A stretch of 64,000 nt of DNA. It comes from Chloroflexota bacterium (GTDB taxonomy: Bacteria; Chloroflexota; Dehalococcoidia; UBA2979). The stretch spans positions 1 to 64,000 of the forward strand of contig JAPONQ010000088.1 in NCBI GenBank assembly GCA_026713865.1, written 5' to 3'. The notes under the pieces were generated by a model. It saw only the letters and a list, made by a program, of their open reading frames with translations. It did not search any database and had not been told where the DNA came from. Shown in pieces: positions 55,524-63,194 of this stretch. The translations under genes and the position numbers were made by a program. How positions within the stretch are numbered: position 1 is the first letter of the stretch; the number at the start of each line of letters is the position of its first letter.

Positions 55524-57059
55524 ATGGCGCAGGAGCTCTACCGCGAACTCCCCTCCGTCGAGCAGCTGCTCTCCGACGAGCGGGTGCGCTCGCTCGCCGC
55601 GCGCCACGGGCGCGAGGCGCTGGTGGAGATCGCCCGCGGCGTGCTCGACGACTGCCGGGCCCGGATCGCGCGGGAGGGTCGCGCGGCAGGGGTCGACTAC
55701 GTGGGCGCCGTGATCGCGCGCGCCGGGACGCTCGAGCCCACGCTTGCGCCGGTGATCAACGCGACCGGCGTGCTCCTGCACACCAACCTCGGGCGGGCCC
55801 CCCTCTCGCGGGCGAGCCTCGAGGCGGTGGCCGCGGTCGGGCGCGGCTACTCGACTCTCGAGTTCGATCTGGAGTCGGGCGGGCGCGGATCGCGCGCCGA
55901 GCACCTGCGGGGGTTGCTGCGGCGCCTGACCGGCGCCGAGGACGGGCTCGCCGTGAACAACAACGCCGCGGCCGTCCTGCTCGCCCTCGCCGCCCTCGCC
56001 GCCGGCCGCGAGGTCGTGATCTCCCGCGGCGAGCTCGTCGAGATCGGGGGCGGCTTCCGCATCCCCGACGTGCTCCGCCAGTCCGGTGCGAGGCTGGTCG
56101 AGGTCGGCACCACCAACCGCACCTACGTCGCCGACTACGCGGAGGCGATCACCGCGGAGACGGCCGCGATCCTGCGCGTGCACGCCTCCAACTTCCGCCT
56201 GAGCGGCTTCACGGAGCAGCCCGCGCTCTCCGCGCTCGCCGCTCTCGCGCGCGAGCGCGGGCTGCTGCTCATCGACGACCTCGGCTCGGGCTCGCTCGTC
56301 GACACCGGGCGCTTCGGCCTCGCCCTCGAGCCGACGGTCCCGCGCTCCGTCGCCGCCGGCGCCGACGTGGTGCTCTTCTCCGGCGACAAGCTCCTCGGCG
56401 GGCCGCAGGCCGGGATCGCCGTCGGCCGGTCCGAGCCCATCGCGCGGCTCCGCCGCCACCCGCTCGCGCGCGCGCTGCGCATCGACAAGCTCTCGCTCGC
56501 CGGGCTCGCCGCGACGCTCGCCCACTACGCGCGGGGCGAGGCGGAGAGCGCCGTCCCCCTCTGGCGCCTGCTCGCCCGCCCGGTCGAGGAGCTGGAGGCG
56601 CGCGCCCGGCGTTGGGCGCTCGCGGCCGGCGAGGGGGCGACCGTGATCGGCGGGCGCTCGATGATCGGGGGAGGCTCGCTGCCGGAGGAGTCGGTCGCGA
56701 CCGTGCTGCTGGCGCTCGAGCCCGCGGGCACGGAGCGGGGCGCAGCCGACGAGCTGGCGCGCCGGCTGCGCTCGGGCTCCCCGCCGGTGATCGCCCGCAT
56801 CGAGGACGGGCGGGTGCTGCTCGACCCGCGCACGGTCGAGCCCGAGGACGACGACGCCGTGGCGGCGGCCGTCGCCGCGGCCGTGGGGCCGGGGCGCGGG
56901 GGGGCCGGGGCACGGGCCCCCGCCGGCGGGGGCGGGGGGGGGGGGGGGGGCGCGGGGCGGGCGCGCGCGGCCGGGGGGGGGGGGCGGGGGCGGGGGGCGG
57001 CAGGGGCGCGCCCCGCCGCCGGCGGGCGAGGGCCGGGGGAGGGCCGCGCTGGACGATAA
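55524..57059 (+). CDS. selA: L-seryl-tRNA(Sec) selenium transferase
   Basis: 511 residues; the family core ends near residue 450. Converts Ser-tRNA(Sec) to Sec-tRNA(Sec). N-terminal LPSVEQLLSDERV, NATGVLLHTNLGRAPLS, and the PLP Lys in FSGDKLLGGPQAG. The last ~60 residues are almost pure Gly/Ala/Arg, encoded by a poly-G tract, and are not a normal SelA tail, so the C terminus and the frame beyond about 56,890 are unreliable. SelB, SelD and tRNA-Sec are not seen in this window. Confidence 0.9.
   Translation: MAQELYRELPSVEQLLSDERVRSLAARHGREALVEIARGVLDDCRARIAREGRAAGVDYVGAVIARAGTLEPTLAPVINATGVLLHTNLGRAPLSRASLEAVAAVGRGYSTLEFDLESGGRGSRAEHLRGLLRRLTGAEDGLAVNNNAAAVLLALAALAAGREVVISRGELVEIGGGFRIPDVLRQSGARLVEVGTTNRTYVADYAEAITAETAAILRVHASNFRLSGFTEQPALSALAALARERGLLLIDDLGSGSLVDTGRFGLALEPTVPRSVAAGADVVLFSGDKLLGGPQAGIAVGRSEPIARLRRHPLARALRIDKLSLAGLAATLAHYARGEAESAVPLWRLLARPVEELEARARRWALAAGEGATVIGGRSMIGGGSLPEESVATVLLALEPAGTERGAADELARRLRSGSPPVIARIEDGRVLLDPRTVEPEDDDAVAAAVAAAVGPGRGGAGARAPAGGGGGGGGGAGRARAAGGGGRGRGAAGARPAAGGRGPGEGRAGR
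56934..56997 (+). repeat. poly-G tract with 17-G and 12-G runs
   Basis: Runs of 17 G (56934-56950) and 12 G (56973-56984), then 5 and 6 G, separated by short GC stretches. The flanks from 56885 to 57048 are also G-rich. It lies within the end of selA and just before mutS2. It could form G-quadruplexes, be a slippage site, or be a base-calling artefact. Confidence 0.9.
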
Positions 57060-59427
57060 GGCCTGCCGCACGCTCGAGCTGCCGGCGGTGCTCGACCGCC
57101 TCGCCCGGCTCACCGCCTCCCCGGCCGGCCGCGAGCGCGCGCTCGCTCTGCGCCCGGTTTCCGAGCGCCCCGCCGTGGTGCTCCGGCAGCGCGCCGCGGC
57201 CGAGGCGGCCTGGCTCCACCAGGGCTCGGTCTCGCTCGCGCTGGCCGGCGCCCGCGACGTGCGCGATGCCGCCGGCGCCGCCGCCCGCGGGCTCAGGCTC
57301 GACCCCCTCGTGCTGCGGGAGGTGGCCGACACCGTCCGCTGCGCCGCCCAGGTGAGGCGCGCGCTGGCGCGGGCCCGCGACGGCGCGCCCCTGCTCGCCG
57401 CCGAGGGGCAGGCGCTCCCCGATCTCGACGCGCTCAGGCGGCTGATCGACGGGGCGGTCGACGCGCGCGGCGCGCTGCTCGACGGGGCGAGCGCCGAGCT
57501 CTCCCAGATCCGCGCGGAGATCTCCGAGACGCACGACGCGCTGCTCGCGCGCATGCAGTCGGTGGTCTCCTCGCCGGCCCTGCGTCCCGCCCTCTCCGAC
57601 GCCATCGTCACCCAGCGCGAGGGCCGCTACGTCGTGCCCGTGCGCTCCGAGGCGCGCTCGGCCCTCCCCGGCGTCGTGCACGACACCTCGTCGTCGGGTC
57701 GCACGGTCTACGTGGAGCCCTTCGCCGTCGTCGAGCTCGGCAACCGCTGGCGCGAGCGGCAGGTGCAGGAGCGGCGCGAGATCGAGCGCATCCTGCGCGA
57801 GCTCTCCTCCGTGGTCGGCGAGTCGTCGGCCGATCTCGCGGAGAGCGTGGAGCGGCTCGCCGCGATCGACTGCGCCGTCGCCGCGGCGGCGCTCGGCCGC
57901 GAGCTGGGAGCGGGGCTGCCGGCCGACGCGGGAGCCGAGCAGCCGTGGCTCCACGACGCGCCGGGGGAGCTGCGCCTCCTGGACGCGCGCCATCCGCTGC
58001 TGGTGTGGGAGGGGGGCGAGGTGGTGCCGGTCTCGCTCGCCGTCGGCGGCGGGGAAGGCGGTCTCCTCATCACCGGCCCCAACACCGGCGGCAAGACGGT
58101 GGCCCTCAAGAGCGCCGGCCTGATCACGCTGATGGCGCTCTGCGGCCTGCCGGTACCGGCGGAGCCGGGCTCCACGATCCCCGTCTACGACGCGGTCTTC
58201 GCCGATATCGGCGACGAGCAGTCGATCGAGCAATCGCTCTCGACCTTCTCCTCGCACGTGACGGCGATCATCGACGTGATCGAGCGCGCCGGCCCGCGCT
58301 CGCTCGCGCTGCTCGACGAGCTCGGCGCCGGGACCGATCCGGTGGAGGGGGCCGTGCTCGCGGTGGCGATCGTGGAGCGGCTGGTGGCGGCGGGCGTCAC
58401 GCTCATCGCGACCACGCACCACGGGGAGCTCAAGGCGCACGCGCACGACCATCCGCGCCTCCTCAACGCCTCGGTCGAGTTCGACGTCGAGACGCTCTCA
58501 CCGACCTACCGCCTGCGGATGGGCATCCCGGGCGAGTCGAACGCGCTGGCGATCAGCGAGCGCCTGGGCATGCCGGCCGACGTCGTGGAGGCGGCGCGCG
58601 GCCGGGTCTCGGGCGAGGAGCGAGAGCTCTCCCGCATGCTGGCGAACCTCAGGGAGCAGCTCGAGCGCGCCGAGACGCGCGCGGAGGCGGCGGGTCACGA
58701 CCGCGCCGAGGCGGAGCGCCTGCGCGCGGAGCTGGCGGCGAGCCACGAGCAGCTCGACGCGGAGAGCGAGCGGCGGCGCGCCGAGGCGCAGCGCCACCTC
58801 CGCGACGAGCTGCGCGACACCGAACGGCTGCTCGCCCGCACCAGGCGGCAGGTCGAGGCGGCGCGTCTCGAACAGGCCGATGCCGACATGGCGCGCGCGC
58901 GCGAGGCCGCCCGCGCCGTGCGCCGGCCCCCGCCCGCGCCGCGGCCGGAGCGGCGGGAGCTCCGGGGGCGGCTCTCCGTGGTGCCGGGGGCGCGCGTCTG
59001 GCTCGCGGGCATGTCCGTGCCCGGGGAGGCGTTGAGCGCGCCCGACGCGCGCGGGGAGTTCGAGCTGACGCTGGGCGCGCTCCGGACGCGGGCGCGGCTC
59101 GCCCAGGTCGTGCGCACGGAGGCGCCCGCGGGCGGCGAGGCCCCGGCGGTGAGGCTGCGCACGGGGCCCGTCGACGATCCCGGCGAGTCGATCGAGGTGC
59201 GCGGACGCACGCTCGACGAGGCGCTGCCCGCGGTCGAGGAGTACCTCGATCGCGCCGTCCGCGTCGGCCGCAGCCGCGTGCTCGTCATCCACGGCAAGGG
59301 GACGGGGACGCTCCGCCGCGCGGTGCGCGATCTGCTCGCTCACCACCCGCTCGTCGCGTCACAGGAGCCGGCCGAGCGCGCCGAGGGCGGCGAGGGCGTC
59401 ACCGTCGCGCACCTCACGGCGCTCTAG
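57049..59427 (+). CDS. mutS2: endonuclease MutS2
   Basis: About 792 residues. ATPase with Walker A ITGPNTGGKTVALKSAG, DIGDEQSIEQSLSTFSSH, LLDELGAGTDP and ATTHHGELKAHA; a coiled-coil clamp (about residues 510-640); and a C-terminal Smr nuclease domain (VLVIHGKGTGTLRRAVRDLL). Acts on stalled or collided ribosomes and recombination intermediates. The family N terminus (LDDKACRTLELPAVLDRLA) begins at a CTG at 57049 with GGGGGAGGG 5 bases before it. The first canonical start is GTG 57088, inside that conserved segment. Confidence 0.93.
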   Translation: MDDKACRTLELPAVLDRLARLTASPAGRERALALRPVSERPAVVLRQRAAAEAAWLHQGSVSLALAGARDVRDAAGAAARGLRLDPLVLREVADTVRCAAQVRRALARARDGAPLLAAEGQALPDLDALRRLIDGAVDARGALLDGASAELSQIRAEISETHDALLARMQSVVSSPALRPALSDAIVTQREGRYVVPVRSEARSALPGVVHDTSSSGRTVYVEPFAVVELGNRWRERQVQERREIERILRELSSVVGESSADLAESVERLAAIDCAVAAAALGRELGAGLPADAGAEQPWLHDAPGELRLLDARHPLLVWEGGEVVPVSLAVGGGEGGLLITGPNTGGKTVALKSAGLITLMALCGLPVPAEPGSTIPVYDAVFADIGDEQSIEQSLSTFSSHVTAIIDVIERAGPRSLALLDELGAGTDPVEGAVLAVAIVERLVAAGVTLIATTHHGELKAHAHDHPRLLNASVEFDVETLSPTYRLRMGIPGESNALAISERLGMPADVVEAARGRVSGEERELSRMLANLREQLERAETRAEAAGHDRAEAERLRAELAASHEQLDAESERRRAEAQRHLRDELRDTERLLARTRRQVEAARLEQADADMARAREAARAVRRPPPAPRPERRELRGRLSVVPGARVWLAGMSVPGEALSAPDARGEFELTLGALRTRARLAQVVRTEAPAGGEAPAVRLRTGPVDDPGESIEVRGRTLDEALPAVEEYLDRAVRVGRSRVLVIHGKGTGTLRRAVRDLLAHHPLVASQEPAERAEGGEGVTVAHLTAL

Positions 59428-59933
59428 GGGGGACCGCGGCTGTCGCCACCGGGTTCTGGGAGACCCGGTCCCGGCCGCCGGCCGGGAAGCGCTGGGTCGC
59501 TCCGGGGCACGGCGACCCGGCCCCCGGCGAGCGCGGTGCCCCCCGCCGGGACCGGGTGGTGTCGCCATCTTCCCTGCCAGGGCCCGGCGCCACCGATCCG
59601 GGACGGCCAGCCGCGCTGTCTGGCAGCCGCTGCCCCAGATGGGGAACCTCGGCGCGATACGGTTCGGGCGAGCGCGGCATGGCCGGGAGGACGCCGCAGC
59701 GCCGACCGCGCGAGGCAGCTGACGGCCGCGGTGCGTTTCTCTCTCCCCGGGTCCGCTCGCAGTCGCAGGACGCCCGAGAGGCGGGATCGCGCAGCGACGC
59801 GACGGCGCAGGCACATCGCGCTCGCGAGCCGGTGATTGCCGCGGCGGCTCGGGTCCATCCTGAGGGGTCCTGCGCTACGATCGGTCACGCGCAGCGTGGC
59901 GCTGGGTCCAGATCGCCGGGGAGCCATCCGCAC
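59428..59933. other. 506-base intergenic region
   Basis: No convincing gene. It holds a 13-bp perfect inverted repeat, acccggtcccggc at 59463-59475 and its complement at 59545-59557, flanked by direct copies of tgtcgcca (59441 and 59560). A TACGAT at 59876-59881 could be a -10 for the ATPase gene. The composition changes here toward that of the following gene. Confidence 0.5.
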
Positions 59934-61184
59934 ATGACGCCGGACAGCCGTCAGATCGAGGTCACCAACCTGTGGAAGGTCTTTGGCGCCAATCCGAAGG
60001 CCGCCCTGCAGCCGGAGCACGAGTCGATGAGCCGGGAGGAGATCCGGCAGGCACTGGGGGTCGTGGTCGGGCTCCGGAACGTCTCGTTCAGCGTGGACAA
60101 GGGGCAGGTGTTCGTCGTCATGGGGCTGTCCGGCAGCGGCAAGTCGACTCTGGTGCGCTGCCTCATCAGGCTCACGGAGCCCACCGCGGGGCAGGTCCGT
60201 TTTGAGGGCGAGGACATCCTGGCCTACTCGCCGAAACAGTTTGTGGAATTCCGGCGCAGCAAGGTCGCCATGGTCTTTCAGCACTACGGCCTCTTGCCGC
60301 ACCGCAACGTCATCGAGAACGTGGTGTACGGCCTGGAAGTGCGGGGCATGGAGAAGCAGTCGAGGTACAGGGCTGCGCTGGAGGCGATCCGGATAGTGAA
60401 GCTCGAGGGGTGGGAGAATAACTACCCCCGGGAGATGAGCGGCGGGATGCGACAGCGCGTCGGCCTCGCGAGGGCGCTGGCCACCGATCCGGACGTGCTG
60501 CTCATGGACGAGCCCTTCAGCGGCCTCGACCCGCTCATCAGGAGGGAGATGCAGGACGAGCTCCTCGCCCTGCAGTCGGAGCTGCAGAAGACCATCGTCT
60601 TCATCACGCACGACATGAACGAGGCCCTCAAGATGGGGGATGTCATCGCGATCATGAGGGACGGCGAGATCATCCAGATGGGTTCGCCCGAGGACGTCGT
60701 GACGTTGCCGACCGACGCCTACGTCACCGACTTCGTGCGGGATGTATCGAGAGCACGGGTCATCCCCGCAAAGGCCATCATGAGGGAGCCAGCCGTCGTC
60801 GTGTACGAACGGCAGGGGCCTCGTGCCGCGCTGTACGCGATGAGTCAGCACGACCTCGATGCGGTGTTCCTGATCGCACGCGATTTCACGCTCAAGGGGG
60901 TGCTGACGGCGGACGAGGCCAAGGACATGCTCGTGCGCGGGAGAGAGTCGCTGGACGAAGCCACCATCCTCACGCCGACGACCACCGACCCCGAAGCGCC
61001 CATCGAGGAGGTCGTGGCGATGGCGGCCCGGAGCGAGCACCCCGTCGCGGTGGTCGGCGGGAACGGCAGTCTGCTGGGCGAGATCGACCGGGGAACGCTC
61101 CTCGCCGGGCTGTCGGGCACGGGGGCAGATCTGCCCGCGCAGGGCGACGCGCAGGAGGGGCGCCGGCGACCGGACTCGCGGTAG
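59934..61184 (+). CDS. proV: glycine betaine/proline ABC transporter ATPase, ProV/OpuAA-like
   Basis: 416 residues. ATP-binding part with Walker A GLSGSGKSTLVRCLI, Q-loop FQHYGLLPH, signature MSGGMRQRVGLARAL, Walker B VLLMDEPFSGLDP and FITHDMNEA. Two C-terminal CBS segments (about 275-400) act as osmosensors in the family. The N-terminal IEVTNLWKVFGANP is typical. The permease and binding-protein genes are absent: a minus-strand gene follows. A- and T-ending codons are more common than in neighbours, which suggests transfer. Alternatively the partners lie elsewhere. Confidence 0.93.
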   Translation: MTPDSRQIEVTNLWKVFGANPKAALQPEHESMSREEIRQALGVVVGLRNVSFSVDKGQVFVVMGLSGSGKSTLVRCLIRLTEPTAGQVRFEGEDILAYSPKQFVEFRRSKVAMVFQHYGLLPHRNVIENVVYGLEVRGMEKQSRYRAALEAIRIVKLEGWENNYPREMSGGMRQRVGLARALATDPDVLLMDEPFSGLDPLIRREMQDELLALQSELQKTIVFITHDMNEALKMGDVIAIMRDGEIIQMGSPEDVVTLPTDAYVTDFVRDVSRARVIPAKAIMREPAVVVYERQGPRAALYAMSQHDLDAVFLIARDFTLKGVLTADEAKDMLVRGRESLDEATILTPTTTDPEAPIEEVVAMAARSEHPVAVVGGNGSLLGEIDRGTLLAGLSGTGADLPAQGDAQEGRRRPDSR

Positions 61185-61379
61185 GGATCCCGGTTGCCCC
61201 GCATCCCCCGCCCCGCCACCGCACGGATCCGGCCGAGCCCCCTCGGGCACCCTGCTCCTACCCCATGTGCGTGACCGCGAACACCGCGGCCGCCTCGCTC
61301 CCGGGCCGGAGCGAGACCCGGCGCTGCTGGGCGTCCCGGGCTCAGGGGCTGTCGAGCCCCCGGGGACGACGCGGGGCCG

Positions 61380-62012
61380 TCAGGGGGAGCCCGGCCGCTC
61401 CCTCGGCCGGGTGAGCGCGGCGAGATCGTCGTGCCCGTTGAGGGAGAGCAGGGCGTGCCGGTCGCCGTCGGGCGCCACCTCCGCGAGGGAGCCGTTCGGG
61501 AGATGCATCCGGACCCAGGATCCCTCCGGCACGCCGAGGACGTGCGCCAGGATGGCCGCGATCACGCCGCCGTGCGTGATCACGGCGGCGTGCCCGTCCC
61601 GGTGCCTGCCGGCCAGCTCCCGGAAGCAGCGCAGGACCCGGCCCCGGAAGGCCTCCGGCCCCTCCTCGCCGGGGAGCTCGCCCCTCCCCCACTGCACGAG
61701 GGTGATGCCGAAGCGCTGCTCGACCTCGGCCCAGCTGAGCCCCTCGGCGGCCCCGTAGCCGTACTCGCGGAGCTCCGCGCGGCGCTCGACCTCCAGGCCG
61801 AGCGCCGCGGCGAGCGGGGCCGCGGTCTCGCGGGCACGCGCCAGCGTGCTGCTGTAGAGCGCGGTGATGCGCGGCTCGCGGCGGCCGAGGCGCTCCGCGA
61901 GCGCGGCGGCCTGCTCGCGGCCGTGCGCGGTGAGCGGCTCGTCGCGCCAGCCCTGGATCGTGCCGGAGGCGTTGCCGGAGGACTGCGCGTGGCGCACGAG
62001 CAGGAGCGTCAC
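61380..62012 (-). CDS. histidine phosphatase family protein (phosphoglycerate mutase-like)
   Basis: 210 residues, GTG start overlapping the nudix gene stop (GTGA). The phosphohistidine motif reads LLVRHAQSSGN (RHA rather than RHG), the second His is in AVITHGGVIAAIL, and YSSTLARARETA and YGAAEGLSW are typical of the cobC/GpmB group. The substrate is unknown. Confidence 0.88.
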   Translation of the reverse strand: MTLLLVRHAQSSGNASGTIQGWRDEPLTAHGREQAAALAERLGRREPRITALYSSTLARARETAAPLAAALGLEVERRAELREYGYGAAEGLSWAEVEQRFGITLVQWGRGELPGEEGPEAFRGRVLRCFRELAGRHRDGHAAVITHGGVIAAILAHVLGVPEGSWVRMHLPNGSLAEVAPDGDRHALLSLNGHDDLAALTRPRERPGSP

Positions 62013-62641
62013 CGCGCCGGGCCGCCCCCCGCGGCGAGCACCTCGAGGAGGTTGTGGAGGATGCGGCCGGTCGCTCCCCAGATCAGGGTGCGGTCGTAGA
62101 GGAAGGCCTCCTCCGATCGCGGGTGCCCGCGCACGAGCACCGAGGCACGGACGCGCGAGCGGGGGCTCCGCAGGTAGGCGAGCGGCACCTCGAGCAGCCG
62201 CTCGACCTCCGCGGCGTGCGGGCGGAAGGGGCCGGGCCAGCCCGGGTCGAGGGCGCCGACGAAGGGGGAGACGGCGTAGCCGGTGCCGGTGGTGATGTCG
62301 TCGAGCCGCCCGAACACCTCGACGGCGCCGGGCGGGACGCCGATCTCCTCGTGCGTCTCGCGGAGCGCCGTCCGCAGCAGCGAGTCATCCTCCTCGTCGC
62401 GCCGCCCGCCGGGGAGGCTGACCTGCCCCTTGTGGTCCTCCACCTGGGCGCTGCGCTGCTGGAAGATCACGCACTCCTCGCCCGCCCGGGCGTCGAGCAG
62501 GAGCAGCACCGCCGCCGGCCGGAAGCGACCGTCGCCCGGCACCAGCGCCGCCCTCCCGGCACCCGGCACCTCCCACCCGCTGAGCCGCGGCCGGTAGGAG
62601 GCGAGGGAGGCGGCGAGACGCTCGCGCCGGCTCACCCGCAC
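62009..62641 (-). CDS. nudix hydrolase, CoA pyrophosphatase (NudL) type
   Basis: 210 residues. The UPF0035 motif (RSAQVEDHKGQVSLPGG) precedes the nudix box GGRRDEEDDSLLRTALRETH followed by EEIG. This pairing marks the CoA pyrophosphatase group. TGYAVSPFVG and IWGATGRIL near the end also fit. Confidence 0.88.
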   Translation of the reverse strand: MRVSRRERLAASLASYRPRLSGWEVPGAGRAALVPGDGRFRPAAVLLLLDARAGEECVIFQQRSAQVEDHKGQVSLPGGRRDEEDDSLLRTALRETHEEIGVPPGAVEVFGRLDDITTGTGYAVSPFVGALDPGWPGPFRPHAAEVERLLEVPLAYLRSPRSRVRASVLVRGHPRSEEAFLYDRTLIWGATGRILHNLLEVLAAGGGPAR

Positions 62642-62663
62642 CGCCCCGGCCCGCGCGTCACCC

Positions 62664-63161
62664 TCACGCGGCCGGGACCTCGCGCAGCCGCCCCGTCCCG
62701 CAGTCGTAGACGAAGCCGCGCACGTCCTCCGTATGGGGGAGGAAGGGGCTCGCCCGGATGCGGGCCATCGACTGCCGCACGTCGCCCTCGAGGTCGGTGA
62801 AGGCCTCCATCGCGAAGGGCGGCCGGATCCCGGTCTCGCGCGCGATCGCCTCCTTCAGCTCGTCGTCGCGGAAGCCCATCATGCCGCAGTCGGTGTGGTG
62901 GATGAGCATCACCGAGCGCGTCCCCAGCAGCCGCTGCGAGATCGTGAGCGAGCGGATCGCATCGTCGGTGACGACGCCGCCCGCGTTCCGGATCACGTGG
63001 GCGTCGCCCTCCCGGATCCCCAGCAGCCTGTGGGTATCGAGGCGCGCGTCCATGCAGGCGACGACGGCGAGCGCGAGCGCCGGCGCCCCGGGCAGCCCGC
63101 CGTCCTCGAAGCGCTCCGCGTAGCGCCGGTTGCCCGCGAGCAGCTCGTCGATGGCGGACAT
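62664..63161 (-). CDS. beta-class carbonic anhydrase
   Basis: 165 residues, small form. Zinc ligands and the Asp/Arg pair are visible in VACMDARLD (Cys, Asp, Arg) and HHTDCGM (His, Cys). VIRNAGG is the conserved support loop. It hydrates CO2 to bicarbonate, a substrate of carbamoyl-phosphate synthase, though it is far from carAB. Confidence 0.9.
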   Translation of the reverse strand: MSAIDELLAGNRRYAERFEDGGLPGAPALALAVVACMDARLDTHRLLGIREGDAHVIRNAGGVVTDDAIRSLTISQRLLGTRSVMLIHHTDCGMMGFRDDELKEAIARETGIRPPFAMEAFTDLEGDVRQSMARIRASPFLPHTEDVRGFVYDCGTGRLREVPAA

Positions 63162-63194
63162 CGGGACCCCTCCGCCGCGCGCCCGGGGCGTCGC

